Positions 32,436 through 43,000 of a DNA stretch of 64,000 bases are shown here, in pieces. Position numbers and translations under genes: made by a program. Source of the stretch: a virus. Numbering within the stretch: the first letter of the stretch is position 1; each line of letters starts with the position of its first letter. Under the pieces are notes generated by a model. That model was not told where the DNA came from and searched no databases. It worked only from the letters and a program-made list of their open reading frames with translations. The stretch spans positions 1 to 64,000 of the IMG/VR virus record IMGVR_UViG_3300050190_000082; one strand, given 5' to 3'.

Positions 32436-32543
32436 ATGGAGTTAGGAAATAAATATTTAAAGAAAGGAAGTTTTGGTATTAAGAATACAGGAAACTGTTG
32501 GAGACCAGTCAAGTTGAATAAATCACCCCCTCAATATTTTTAG
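32436..32543 (+). CDS. Leader ORF, 35 aa, near the transcript start
   Basis: ATG 32436 lies only about 7 bp after the -10 box, so it would be at or near the 5' end of the mRNA (leaderless). The product includes KGSFGIKNTGNCWRPVKLNK. No homology is recognised. It may be a leader peptide regulating the module, or chance. Confidence 0.35.
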   Translation: MELGNKYLKKGSFGIKNTGNCWRPVKLNKSPPQYF

Positions 32544-32593
32544 CCTACACTAATTATAAATAATAAAAATATTGAAAGAAGGAATTAATACAT

Positions 32594-33781
32594 ATGAGCA
32601 AGAAAGAAGATAAAAAACCACTAAAAAAGGGTCAATCATTATTTCAACTAATCGGAGAAGCTAAGATTACAGATTTCACATTCAAGATGGATGAGAGTTC
32701 TAAGAAGTCAGATTGGATTTACAATGTACTAAATCTTGGTGTTGATTGTGGAGCAGGGAATGTAGTTTACGCAGACTTAATGGGTGGATTTGGATCTGAG
32801 AGAGATAACATCCTTTATGTACATGGAAAGAAAGAAAATGATAAGGGTAAACATGTTGATGACTATGATAATAGATACACAATTGCATGGGAAGATCGGT
32901 TTGATGAAGAGATTCTTGAAACTATCGGAAATCAATGTTTCTTAACTATTGGACTTGAGAAAGATGATAAAGGCAAGACATTTGCTAAGAAATTCTTATC
33001 TCCATATGATGCAATTGAATATGTTAAAGAGCATCTTGAAAATGGAATGGTTATCAATGTTAAAGGTGTTTTTAAATACACTACATATAATGACTCTATT
33101 CAAGTCAAAAAAGAAATTAATAGTATCTTCTTATCAAAGGTAGATGATGTTTCTAAGTATAAAGCAACATTTACACAAGCTATTCTTCTTGATAAAGATA
33201 GTGTTGGTAAATTGGATAAGGAGAAAGCAATCTATCCTATTTATGCAAGAGTTGTTGACTACACAAAAGAATATAATGGTAAAGAAGTAAAGCAAAATAT
33301 TACATTCAGTAAAACATTCGAATTAGAAGTAGATAAAGAGAAACCTGAGAATACTAAAAAGTTTATTGATAAGGTGTTAAAGGTTAAAAAAGATATCACA
33401 GAAGTTACTATTGAAGGGGATATTGTTGAGGGTCAATCCTTAGTAAATATTACCGAAGCTGATATTCCAGAAGATATCATGGAACTTATTGAAATGGGAG
33501 CTTATACTATGGAAGAAGCAGTAGACAAACTTGCTGTAGGTGGAAGTAAAGAGAAGAAAATGGTAATTCGTAAACCTGCTATTAAGATGGTCGGAAAGGA
33601 AGATGAAAAGAAACCAGTAATTCTTAAAACAGAAGGCGCATACACAGAGGATGATTTATTCTTTGACTTTATGATTGTTGCTGATGAGGAAGAAGAGGAA
33701 GAAGAAACACCTGAAAATACTGAGGAAGAAACAAAAGATGAAGATGACTTATCATGGATGGACGCACTAGACGAAGAGTAG
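32594..33781 (+). CDS. Probable single-stranded-DNA-binding protein with acidic tail
   Basis: 395 aa. The body is beta-rich with two OB-like halves (about 15-150 and 150-300), e.g. IYNVLNLGVDCGAGNVVYADLMGG and TFTQAILLDKDS. The C-terminus is a long acidic run (EEEEEE...) ending DEDDLSWMDALDEE, the form of tail that phage SSBs use to bring in partners. A related end (DEDDLKWLEGLLD) occurs on the nuclease at 38892. It is first in the replication operon, as such proteins are in SPbeta-like phages. No sequence family is directly recognised, so the assignment rests on tail, context and predicted structure. Confidence 0.6.
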   Translation: MSKKEDKKPLKKGQSLFQLIGEAKITDFTFKMDESSKKSDWIYNVLNLGVDCGAGNVVYADLMGGFGSERDNILYVHGKKENDKGKHVDDYDNRYTIAWEDRFDEEILETIGNQCFLTIGLEKDDKGKTFAKKFLSPYDAIEYVKEHLENGMVINVKGVFKYTTYNDSIQVKKEINSIFLSKVDDVSKYKATFTQAILLDKDSVGKLDKEKAIYPIYARVVDYTKEYNGKEVKQNITFSKTFELEVDKEKPENTKKFIDKVLKVKKDITEVTIEGDIVEGQSLVNITEADIPEDIMELIEMGAYTMEEAVDKLAVGGSKEKKMVIRKPAIKMVGKEDEKKPVILKTEGAYTEDDLFFDFMIVADEEEEEEETPENTEEETKDEDDLSWMDALDEE

Positions 33782-33790
33782 GATTTAAAT

Positions 33791-33821
33791 ACTTTGGAGA
33801 GGGATATACCTTCTCCAAAGT
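33791..33821 (+). terminator. Hairpin after the SSB-like gene
   Basis: ACTTTGGAGA (33791-33800) pairs with TCTCCAAAGT (33812-33821). No T-run follows. It probably stabilises or attenuates, giving more SSB than downstream proteins. Confidence 0.55.
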
Positions 33822-33856
33822 GATATATAATATAATAATTGAAAGAAGGAATTTAA

Positions 33857-34993
33857 TTGTCAGGAAGAAAATTCGGTAAGAAAAATGTAATCAAGGTAGA
33901 CCCTTTAGCTTATAATTTAGGACTCATTGGAGAAAGTGGTATTGGTAAAACTACTCTCGCAAAAGAAGTATGTGAAAAACTTGTTGGTGAAAATGGTTAT
34001 ATGATTTTTAATATCGGAAAAGAGGATGGTATTGATGCCATCGCAGGAGCTATTTATGAAGACATTCCAGATTGGGATGCTTTTGAAGAAGTTACAGACG
34101 ATATTTTAGAGAATAAACTTACAGATTATAAGGATTTAAAAGTTATTATCTATGATACATTAGATGAATTATTCGAAATCGCTGAACCTGAAGTAATTCG
34201 TTTACATAATCGTGAAAATCCAGAAAAACCAACTCAATCAATTAAGGCTACTTTTGGTGGATATATGGCAGGAGAAGATAAGGCTGCTGAGATTATCCTA
34301 ACTAGAATGTGGGAACTTAAAAAGATTGGAGTTAGTATGTTTATCATTGGTCACACAAAAAAGAGGACAATGACAGACGTTGCTACAGGACTTGAATATG
34401 ATATGTTGACTACTAATATGTCACATAGGTATTTTAGTGCATTAAAGACAAAATTACATGTACTAGGAGTAGGTTCTATTGATAGGGAAATTACACAAAC
34501 TAAAACAGGAAGAAAAGTAGGTAAGGGCAAAGATAAAAAGGACGAAATCAAAGGGTCTATTGAAAATGAAACAAGGAAGATTACATTCAGAGATGATAAT
34601 TTCAACATAGATTCTAAATCAAGATTTTCTGAAATCGTTGATTCAATTGCTTTTAGTGCAGATGAATTTATCAGGGCAGTAGAAGAAGCTATTAAAATTG
34701 AGCATGATAAACAATCAGGTACTAAATCAATCGAAGATACTAAGGTAGAACAAGCAGAAGAAAAAGAAAAGATTGATGAAAAGAATGCAACTGAGAAGAA
34801 AGAGGAATTTGAATCAAAAGAAGTAGATCAACTTATTGCAATGATTACTAGTTTTGTTAAGGCTAACAAGACTAATCCACAATTATTAAAACCATTGCTC
34901 CTAAAAAGCAAAGAGTTAGGATATGTGAATCCTACAAAAGTAGATAACTTGAAAGATGCAAATATCTTATTCGATTTAATTGACGGTAAATAA
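33857..34993 (+). CDS. RecA-like P-loop ATPase, Sak4/YorG-type
   Basis: 378 aa from TTG 33857 (GAAGAAGGA upstream). Walker A GESGIGKTT (24-32), Walker B KVIIYDTLDE (94-103), and MFIIGHTKKR as the sensor strand. This is the layout of phage Sak4-like single-strand annealing and recombination ATPases, which work with SSB. After residue 250 comes a long charged linker and a helical C-terminal domain (ITSFVKANKTNPQLLKPLLLKSKELGY). It sits between SSB and DnaB as SPbeta yorG does (from memory). Confidence 0.75.
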   Translation: MSGRKFGKKNVIKVDPLAYNLGLIGESGIGKTTLAKEVCEKLVGENGYMIFNIGKEDGIDAIAGAIYEDIPDWDAFEEVTDDILENKLTDYKDLKVIIYDTLDELFEIAEPEVIRLHNRENPEKPTQSIKATFGGYMAGEDKAAEIILTRMWELKKIGVSMFIIGHTKKRTMTDVATGLEYDMLTTNMSHRYFSALKTKLHVLGVGSIDREITQTKTGRKVGKGKDKKDEIKGSIENETRKITFRDDNFNIDSKSRFSEIVDSIAFSADEFIRAVEEAIKIEHDKQSGTKSIEDTKVEQAEEKEKIDEKNATEKKEEFESKEVDQLIAMITSFVKANKTNPQLLKPLLLKSKELGYVNPTKVDNLKDANILFDLIDGK

Positions 34994-35003
34994 ATTATAG
35001 TTA

Positions 35004-35030
35004 TTAGGGAGGGAGTATATTCCTCCCTAA
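35004..35030 (+). terminator. Hairpin after the Sak4-like gene
   Basis: TTAGGGAGG (35004-35012) pairs with CCTCCCTAA (35022-35030). No T-run; likely partial terminator or mRNA stabiliser within the operon. Confidence 0.55.
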
Positions 35031-35049
35031 ACTTTACAGAGGTGATAGT

Positions 35050-35502
35050 ATGTCTAAACCAAGGAAAGACCAAGACTGGTGCGACCTTTATGAATATGTA
35101 AAAAAGGAAATTATGGGATATTCTGAAGACTTAAAATTACCTAGCTATATGATATTGAGGTTAAAAGGTCTTAGTGAAGGTAAATTTCTTGCTAATAAAA
35201 AGGTTACACCTATGGCTAGTTATGATTTTACGACAATTTTATACACATTTAAAGCATATAGACAAAACATTATAGGTGGATTTAGAGCAAATAATACGAA
35301 ATTTACAGGAGAACAACACAAATTCAATTATGCTTTAGTTATTATCGAAAGCAATATTAATGATATGGTTATTAGATTGAAAAACGCAAAGTCAGCAAAG
35401 GACAAAGCAAAAAATATAGAGATGGATAATATCTTTCATGAAGGTGCTGAATACAAAACAAAGACTAAAGAAACCAGCAATGCATTAAAGGATCTATGGT
35501 AA
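35050..35502 (+). CDS. Small helical replication-module protein, 150 aa (yorH position)
   Basis: AGAGGTG precedes ATG 35050. Mostly helical and basic. It holds the slot between the Sak4-like ATPase and DnaB where SPbeta has yorH. Possible helicase loader or structural adaptor, but no motif shows this. Confidence 0.6.
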   Translation: MSKPRKDQDWCDLYEYVKKEIMGYSEDLKLPSYMILRLKGLSEGKFLANKKVTPMASYDFTTILYTFKAYRQNIIGGFRANNTKFTGEQHKFNYALVIIESNINDMVIRLKNAKSAKDKAKNIEMDNIFHEGAEYKTKTKETSNALKDLW

Positions 35503-35509
35503 AAGGTAG

Positions 35510-37030
35510 GTGACAACTATTACAGAAAGTAAGACGAAGACTACAAAGAAACTTACAGCATTTGAAGAAGAAACGATAAAAACTACTAAAGTGATTATGA
35601 CTTATAAACTAGCATGTGAAGCCAATATTGTTTCAATATGTTGGTCAATGCCAGAAATGTATTATACATATGATAAATTAAACAATAAATTATTTAATAG
35701 TAATTGTTGGAAGGTCTACTTTCAAATAGGTTATGACATCGTAATTAAGGAAAAGAAGCAAGTGCTTGATGATATTACTGTTGGGTTGTATCTTGAAAAG
35801 CATTTAAAACTCAAAGAGCAGTATGAAAAATACAAAGGTTATGAGACAATTGATAACGCAAAAGCATATGTAAAGACGGATAATATGGATGGATATATCA
35901 ATGAACTTTATAAATGGAATGCTGTGTTAGATTTATTGAAGAGAAAGTTTGCAATTTCCGATAGAATTAAAGACTTTGTGGATATGACATCGGAAGAAAT
36001 ATATGATGAATTTGAAGCAGTATTAAATCATGTGTTTGTTAATGTAGAGGGTAATGACTTCACCTATGACATTGCAGATGGTCTAGATGAGTTAATTGAG
36101 GAATTAGATCAAGGAACTGCAATAGGACTTCCATTACATAATGCACCAATTTTAAACAAAGAAATAGGCGGTAATCTTGAAGGGAATATTACTTTAGTTG
36201 GAGGTCTTAGTGGGGCAGGAAAGACAGCTATGAGTAGGACATTAATTATTCCAAGCATTATAGAGCATAAAGAAAAAATCGTAATCATGATAAACGAGGA
36301 AGGCAAAAAGAAATGGCAGAGGGAAATGCTAGTTTACATAGCCAATAATGTTTTTAAAGAAGATTTACAAAAATATGTTGTAAGAGACGGTAAATACAAA
36401 AAGGAAACCAAGGAATTATTACAAAAATGTTCTGAGTGGTTAAGACAATACAAAAATAATATTATTCTAAAACCATTCACTCAATATACTACTGCTAAAG
36501 CAATTAAGACAATTAAAAAATACTCCAGTATGGGTGTTAAATACTTTATTCTTGACACTTATAAAGCAGATGCAAACACTTCAAGTACAGAGGCATTTTG
36601 GTTCAGTATGCAACAGAATATGGTTGAGATAAACGATGTTATCAAAGCAGAAGCAAAAAATGTACATATTTGGATTACATTTCAGTTAAGTAAGGGTAGT
36701 TCTAAGCAGAGATATTATGATCAAGATAATATTGGTATGGCTAAAAATATTGTAGACGTGGCTTCAACTTGTCTTATGATTAGAAAGATATTTGATGATG
36801 AGTTAGAAGGTGGCAAAAGAGAGTTAGACGTTTACAAAAAAGAAAAAAGGCAAGGTAATATAGAATCACAAATACCTGTAAAATTAAAGAAAGGTAAGAA
36901 TTATCAGTTGATATTCATCGTTAAGAATCGTGAAGGTAGTACAAATGATTATCAGATAGTCGTGGAGCACGACCTTTCAAGAAATACATATAAAGAAATC
37001 GGTTATACTGTTGTCCCAGTAGACTTCTAG
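35510..37030 (+). CDS. Replicative DNA helicase, DnaB-type
   Basis: 506 aa from GTG 35510 (AAAAGGTAG just before). The N-terminal helical domain (residues 20-180) is followed by a RecA-like motor: Walker A GGLSGAGKTA (about 230-239), VIMINEEGKKKWQREM, Walker B KYFILDTYKAD and HIWITFQLSKGS, then LMIRKIFDDE and the family's C-terminal KNREGSTNDYQIVVEHD. Unwinds the fork for the phage polymerase. SPbeta YorI is of this type. The next gene is an HNH-AP2 insertion, after which primase follows. Confidence 0.85.
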   Translation: MTTITESKTKTTKKLTAFEEETIKTTKVIMTYKLACEANIVSICWSMPEMYYTYDKLNNKLFNSNCWKVYFQIGYDIVIKEKKQVLDDITVGLYLEKHLKLKEQYEKYKGYETIDNAKAYVKTDNMDGYINELYKWNAVLDLLKRKFAISDRIKDFVDMTSEEIYDEFEAVLNHVFVNVEGNDFTYDIADGLDELIEELDQGTAIGLPLHNAPILNKEIGGNLEGNITLVGGLSGAGKTAMSRTLIIPSIIEHKEKIVIMINEEGKKKWQREMLVYIANNVFKEDLQKYVVRDGKYKKETKELLQKCSEWLRQYKNNIILKPFTQYTTAKAIKTIKKYSSMGVKYFILDTYKADANTSSTEAFWFSMQQNMVEINDVIKAEAKNVHIWITFQLSKGSSKQRYYDQDNIGMAKNIVDVASTCLMIRKIFDDELEGGKRELDVYKKEKRQGNIESQIPVKLKKGKNYQLIFIVKNREGSTNDYQIVVEHDLSRNTYKEIGYTVVPVDF

Positions 37031-37051
37031 AGAAAGGAGATTTATAAATAT

Positions 37052-37840
37052 ATGAAAAGAGTAAAAGATTTGACTGGTAATGTCTATGGGAAACTAACCG
37101 TAATTAAATTATCTCATATCAATAAAAAATATGAAAAATGTTGGACTGTTCAATGTGACTGCGAAGATAAAACAGAGTTTAGTTTAAGAGGAAGTAGTTT
37201 AACAAGTGGAAGAACTAAATCTTGTGGATGTTTAACTAGGAAAGCTACGTCAGAAAGACAATTAAAATTAAATATATATGATCTTACAGGGGAATATGGA
37301 ATTGGATATACCACAAAAGGGGAAGAATTTTACTTCGATTTAGAAGACTATGATAAAATTAAAGAATATTGTTGGTATATTGATAAGACAGGATATGTAA
37401 GAACAAATAGGGTTACTCCTAATTTAAAATTTCATACGCTTATATTAAATGAAAGATTAGTTGATCATATTGATGGGATAACAAATAATAATAGAAAATA
37501 CAATTTGAGATCAGCTAATGAAATGCAAAATGCACAAAATGCTCGATTGCGAACAGATAATACCTCTGGGGTAAAAGGTGTTAAATGGTTTAAACCAACT
37601 TCAATATGGATGGCACAAATTAATTATAATAATACAAGATATCACTTAGGTTATTTTGAATTTATTGAAGATGCAAAAAAAGTTAGGGAAATATCTGAGT
37701 TATATTTATTTGCTGAATATTCAAGGAGGTATAAAGAACTAAATATAATATATAAAGATATTAATCTTGACGATTTTGTAAAAAAATATATTCCTAAGAT
37801 ATATAACTTAAAAAAAGATAAAATTGATGTAGCGTTATGA
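37052..37840 (+). CDS. HNH-AP2 homing endonuclease inserted between helicase and primase
   Basis: 262 aa. The N-terminal third is a Cys-containing finger (VQCDCEDK...KSCGCLTR). The HNH_3-type centre is FHTLILNERLVDHIDGITNNNRKYNLRSANEMQNAQN, and the C-terminal AP2 DNA-binding domain is NTSGVKGVKWFKPTSIWMAQI...YHLGYFEFIEDA. Its stop overlaps the primase start (ATGA at 37837-37840), so insertion has kept translational coupling. It is similar in architecture to the protein at 53796. Confidence 0.85.
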   Translation: MKRVKDLTGNVYGKLTVIKLSHINKKYEKCWTVQCDCEDKTEFSLRGSSLTSGRTKSCGCLTRKATSERQLKLNIYDLTGEYGIGYTTKGEEFYFDLEDYDKIKEYCWYIDKTGYVRTNRVTPNLKFHTLILNERLVDHIDGITNNNRKYNLRSANEMQNAQNARLRTDNTSGVKGVKWFKPTSIWMAQINYNNTRYHLGYFEFIEDAKKVREISELYLFAEYSRRYKELNIIYKDINLDDFVKKYIPKIYNLKKDKIDVAL

Positions 37841-38919
37841 CTATTATTGAAATCAAAAATCACATATTAGAAAATGAAAAAATTGAATTTATTCTCAAAG
37901 AGATAAAATGTCATGATATTAAATATCATAAAAAGGGATATTATACTTTCTCAAATTCAGATGGTGACAATAAAAATGCAGTAATTTTATACAATGATGA
38001 GAGTCTTAAATGTATTAATTACACAAGAAATATGAATGATAATAAATGTTCGGATTTGATCACTTTGGTCGGTTTTAATATGAATTTATCCTTTATAGAT
38101 TCTTTAAAATTCTTACATAAAATTTTGAAATTAGATTTCAAATTCCAAACAAAAAATATAGAAATAAATAAAAAAGATCCTTTAGAAATATTTAAGAAAA
38201 TAAAGAGAAAAAGACATACAATAAGTGAAGATATTGAAATATATGACGATAGTATTATTAAGGAATACATACAACTACCTCATATAGATTGGATACGTGA
38301 GGATGGCATTATGCCATTTACTTGCAACAAATTTAAGATAGGTTATAGTGCTGATAGAAAGAGAATAATTATTCCTCATCGGTGGTGGTGTGGTGATGAA
38401 AATGATTTCGTTGGCATTATGGGAAGGACTACAATTAAGGAATGGAAATTGCTTGACATACCTAAATATTTACCACTCAAAGCGTTCCCTAAAAGTATGA
38501 ACATATATGGTCTGCAAGAAAACTATCAGACAATACAAGAAGCAGGATATTGTGTCGTTTACGAAGCTGAAAAATCGACACTCAAGCGTCATAGCAGGAA
38601 TGATGGCACTGGAGTTGCAGTATGTTGTCATGACGTTTCTGATGAGCAAGTAAAGATACTGATTGGGTTAAATGTTGACGTAGTTATTGCTTTTGACAAG
38701 GGTATTTCAATAGAGCATATAAGAAGTACGTGTGATCGTTTTTATGGAGTCAGGACTGTTTATTACATATTTGATAAATATGACATACTTGAGGACAAAA
38801 TGAGTCCTGCGGATGCTACTAACAAAATTTTTAACTATCTGTTAAAATATAAAACACTATATGATGAGAAAGAAAGAAGGAAACATTTAGAATGGCTAGA
38901 AAAACTGGAGAAGAATTAG
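37837..38919 (+). CDS. DNA primase, DnaG/TOPRIM type (YorJ-like)
   Basis: 360 aa. The N-terminal part (CHDIKYHKKGYYTFSNSDG...CINYTRN) corresponds to the CHC2 finger region but lacks a full Cys set. Residues 125-235 form the RNA-polymerase-basic domain, with KRIIIPHRWW and DFVGIMGRTT. The TOPRIM core has CVVYEAEKSTLKRH (about 239 on) and VVIAFDKG (about 283). Makes primers for the fork. The final residues (HLEWLEKLEKN) resemble the tail motif of the SSB-like protein and the nuclease. Its end overlaps the nuclease start by 28 bp. Confidence 0.75.
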   Translation: MTIIEIKNHILENEKIEFILKEIKCHDIKYHKKGYYTFSNSDGDNKNAVILYNDESLKCINYTRNMNDNKCSDLITLVGFNMNLSFIDSLKFLHKILKLDFKFQTKNIEINKKDPLEIFKKIKRKRHTISEDIEIYDDSIIKEYIQLPHIDWIREDGIMPFTCNKFKIGYSADRKRIIIPHRWWCGDENDFVGIMGRTTIKEWKLLDIPKYLPLKAFPKSMNIYGLQENYQTIQEAGYCVVYEAEKSTLKRHSRNDGTGVAVCCHDVSDEQVKILIGLNVDVVIAFDKGISIEHIRSTCDRFYGVRTVYYIFDKYDILEDKMSPADATNKIFNYLLKYKTLYDEKERRKHLEWLEKLEKN

Positions 38920-40034
38920 AAGCGATTAAGAAGAAACTTAATGTCAGTAAACTTTGGAGTTGGAGTAGATACAATAACTACAAAAACAGTTCCTATGAAT
39001 ATTACCTTAAATACATAGCAAAAGTTAAAGAAGACAGAGATGATGCGATTTATGGTGTCAGTGGGAACGCGTGTCATACTATTTTAGAGAACTTTTATTC
39101 TAAGCAAATTAAGTATGATGATATGTTACAAGCATATGAAGACGCATTATTTACATTCAATTCAGGTGAATTGAAATATGATAGAACAAATGAAGAAAAG
39201 AATAATAATATAGCAAAAAAATATGAAAGTTCTATTAGACATTTCTTCAGTAATCATGATATAATAAATAAGAAAGTAGAGATAGAAAAATTCATTACAA
39301 TAAAGATTAACAAATTTGTTTTCCAGGGATATATTGACTTTATACATAAAGAAGATGGTTGTTTTATTATCACAGACTGGAAAACATCTAGTATTTACAC
39401 TGGAAAGAAGATTAATAAGGAGAAAGGACAGTTAGTTCTATATGCAGAAGGAATTAAACAACTAGGAGTCCCTTTAGAAAAGATAAAGATTAGATGGGAT
39501 TTTCTTAAATATGTGACGGTAGAGGTTTTACAAGCTAACGGTAAAATTACTGAGAGGAATATTGCTAGAAATATAATTGGTACTAGTCTGGTTTCAAATG
39601 CTAAGATGTGGTTAAAGAAAGAGAAATGTTACTCTGAAGAAGAAATTGATTCATATTTAGAATTATTGTCTATGACAAATGATTTATCTTGTCTTCCAGA
39701 CAATGTACAGTCTAAATATAAAGTTAAAGATTGCTTTGTATATATTCCTTTTACACAAGATGAAATTGACAATTTGAAAGCAGATATCGTTGATACTATC
39801 GTTGAAATTAGTAAAAAAGAGAGTGAATACCTTAAAACAAAGGATGAAAACGTATGGTGGGAGGAAATTAGTGATGCAGAATCATACTTCTTTGCAAACC
39901 TAAGTGGGTATAGTAGTTTCTTACATAAGCCCTATGCGGAATATTTAAATAAAAGAATGTCATTTAATAATTCTCAAGATAGTAAGGTAGATGATGAGGA
40001 TGACTTAAAATGGCTAGAAGGATTACTAGATTAG
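38892..40034 (+). CDS. PD-(D/E)XK nuclease, RecB/Cas4-like
   Basis: 380 aa, ATG 38892 with AGAAGGAAA upstream. Motifs: SWSRYNNYKNSSYEYYLKY (motif near N-term), GNACHTILENFY, FQGYIDFI...FIITDWKTSS (catalytic D...DxK, about 147 and 162-164) and KGQLVLYAEGIKQL. This set is typical of RecB/AddB-type exonucleases. The C-terminal tail VDDEDDLKWLEGLLD matches the SSB-like tail. In SPbeta the comparable slot before dnaE is occupied, as I recall, by a RecJ-type exonuclease (yorK), so this nuclease may take its place. Confidence 0.82.
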   Translation: MARKTGEELEAIKKKLNVSKLWSWSRYNNYKNSSYEYYLKYIAKVKEDRDDAIYGVSGNACHTILENFYSKQIKYDDMLQAYEDALFTFNSGELKYDRTNEEKNNNIAKKYESSIRHFFSNHDIINKKVEIEKFITIKINKFVFQGYIDFIHKEDGCFIITDWKTSSIYTGKKINKEKGQLVLYAEGIKQLGVPLEKIKIRWDFLKYVTVEVLQANGKITERNIARNIIGTSLVSNAKMWLKKEKCYSEEEIDSYLELLSMTNDLSCLPDNVQSKYKVKDCFVYIPFTQDEIDNLKADIVDTIVEISKKESEYLKTKDENVWWEEISDAESYFFANLSGYSSFLHKPYAEYLNKRMSFNNSQDSKVDDEDDLKWLEGLLD

Positions 40035-40045
40035 GAGGACTTATT

Positions 40046-43000
40046 TTGGATAATTTTACAGTTTATCACCTTCATGACGATACAAGTAATTGCAATGGTT
40101 ATGCAGATTCATGCTCTAATTATAAGGAATATATAAAATTGGCTAAAAAACAGAGCATGAAGTCAATTGCATTCTCCAATCACGGAGGAATGTACGATTG
40201 GATGAAGAAAAAACAGGATTGTGATAAAGCAGGGATTAAATATATACATGGTATTGAAGCGTATCTATGTACTAAATTTGAATCAGATGAAAGAGGATAC
40301 CATATTGGATTATATGCTAAAAACTATGAAGGGGTATTGGAGTTAAATTCATTAAATTCTAAATCTACATCCAAAGGCAAACTAGATGATAAAACTGATA
40401 GACGTATGTATTATAATCCTAGAATATCTCTTGAAGAATTAATGAATACAAGCGAGAATATTATTGTTACAACTGCTTGTTTAGCTTCGATCTTATGGAG
40501 AAAAAAAAATGACGAGGATGATTATGTACTGACGTTCCTTGAATGGATGTCTAAGAATAGTCATAGATGTTTTTTAGAGATCCAATATCACATTCATATA
40601 CAACAAGTTGAATATAATATGTTATTATGGAATTGGAGCAAACAATATAATATACCTCTAATTGCAGGTACGGATACACATTCATCTTCAAAATACAAAG
40701 CTGAATGCAGAAAAATTCTTCAAATATCAAAGGATAGTTTTTATGGAGATGAAGATGCGTTTGATTTAACGTGGAAGACCTTCGATGAATTAGTTGAATG
40801 TTTTAAAACCCAAAATGCATTACCAGAAGATGTGTGGATGTGTGCTATAGAAAATACAAACAAACTCGCTGATATGGTAGAGGAGTTTAAATTAGATAAA
40901 TCATTCAAATACCCTAATCTATATGGTGATAATGCAATAGATGTTTGGAAGAAATCTATTGGAAAGAAACTACAATATAAAGTTGTCAATAAAATAATTG
41001 ATGTTAAACGTATTGGGGAGTATAAATTAAAGATAAAAGAAGAATTCTCTGCTATGAAGAAACAAAACATGGAAAGTTTCATGATGTTTATGGCAGAGCT
41101 GGTTGATTATTGTAATAAAAATGATATTCCGTATGGTTTTTGTCGTGGTTCTGTTGGTGGTAGTGAAATTGCCTTTATTACAGATATTACTGATGTAGAT
41201 CCTCTAAGGTGGAATACTGTATTCTCAAGGTTCTGTAATGCAGAAAGGGTTTCTCTTGCGGATATTGACATAGATTTTGCGCCAGAAGACCGTGTAAAAG
41301 TTTATGAATTTATCATCAATAGATTTACACCTGAGAAAACCGCATATATATCATCGTTTTTAACATTGAAAGATAGAGGAACTATTGACGCATTAGCTAA
41401 AGGTTTAAAATATGAAGACTTAGATGAAGTAATGGGTATTAAAAATCAATTTGATAAGCTGTTTGATGAGTATTCTAAGATTATTCAAGAGGAGGTTAAC
41501 TTAGAAGAATTAGAAGAGGTGGATTCTAAGTCTGTTGACTTTGACTATCACGATGTTTATTGTAACAGAATAAGAAATATTAAGTCTTTAACTAGAGCAA
41601 ATAATTTAAAGAAGGAATTTCAAAATCTTAAAGATAGTAATAAGGATTTATTTTATTACTTTGATGGATTAAAAGGAACTATTATTGCAAAGGGCACTCA
41701 CCCAGCAGGTATTATTGGATCGCCTATTACACTTGCCGATAACTTAGGTGTTTATTACAAGAATGGAGATGAGTCTCAACCTGTATCAATATGTGCTATG
41801 AAAGCAGTAGACTCAGTGAACTTTGTTAAATTTGATATTCTAGGACTAAAAGCTGTTGGTATTATGAAAGATATATACAAATATATTAATTCTAATTATC
41901 TAAAAGCTCATGAAATTGATTGGAACGATAATAATGTTTGGGACAATATGGTTACATCAAGTGTTGGAGTCTTCCAATTTGAAGGTGATTATGCTTACTC
42001 GTTACTTAAAGACTTCAAACCGCGCTTTATTAATGATATGTCTTTGGTAAACGCTGCACTGCGTCCATCTGGAAAATCGTACAGGGATAGACTGATTAGA
42101 AAAGAACTTAATGTAAATCCTTCAGAACAATTAGATACTTTATTGCAAGATAATTATGGTTATCTGGTTTATCAGGAAGACACTATTAAATTCTTAACTG
42201 ATATTTGTGGTTTTAGTGGGTCTTTAGCAGACACTACAAGAAGAGCAATTGGAAAAAAAGATATTGTCTTACTTACTGAGCAACTACCAAAGATACTTGA
42301 AGGATATTGTAATAAGTCTAATAAACCAAGAGAAGAAGCAGAAGAAGAGGTAAAACAATTCCTTCAAATCATTGATGATAGTTCGGAATATCAATTTGGA
42401 TATAATCATTCCACGGGTTACAGTATGAATGGGTACGCAGAGACTAGACTAAGAACCTACTACCCTTTAGAATTTGTTACAGCATACTTAAATAGATCAG
42501 AAAACACTGAGGATACCAATAGAGGTATAGCACTTGCACAACAATTAAATATTAAGATTAATCCTATTTCATTTGGAAAATCAGTTGCAGAATATACATA
42601 TGATAAAAAAGAAAACAGTATCTACAAAGGTATTGCATCAATTAAATTTCTTAATGAACAAGTCCCAACTGAATTATATGCTTTAGCACAACAAAAGGAT
42701 TATGTAGATTTTATTGATTTACTGAGCGATATAAAAACCACTTGTGTAAATACTAGACAACTTAAAATTCTAACAGGATTGAATTTCTTTAGAAAGTTTG
42801 GTAAAAATAAAAAACTTCTACACATTATAGAATTATTTGACAAACTTGCTTCATGTAAACAAATTAACTTCAAGAATATTTCCAAACTTAATATTAATGA
42901 AAAAATGTTGCAAAAATATAGTAATAAAACAACGGAAACATTGTACAAAGAACTAGATATGATGGGATATATCAGAGAAGTAATTCAAACTTTTGAAGAT

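Noticed and set aside
40010-40045. ATG 40010 as start of DnaE
   Set aside because: AGGAGG lies downstream of it, directly before TTG 40046, and the PHP domain begins just after TTG.
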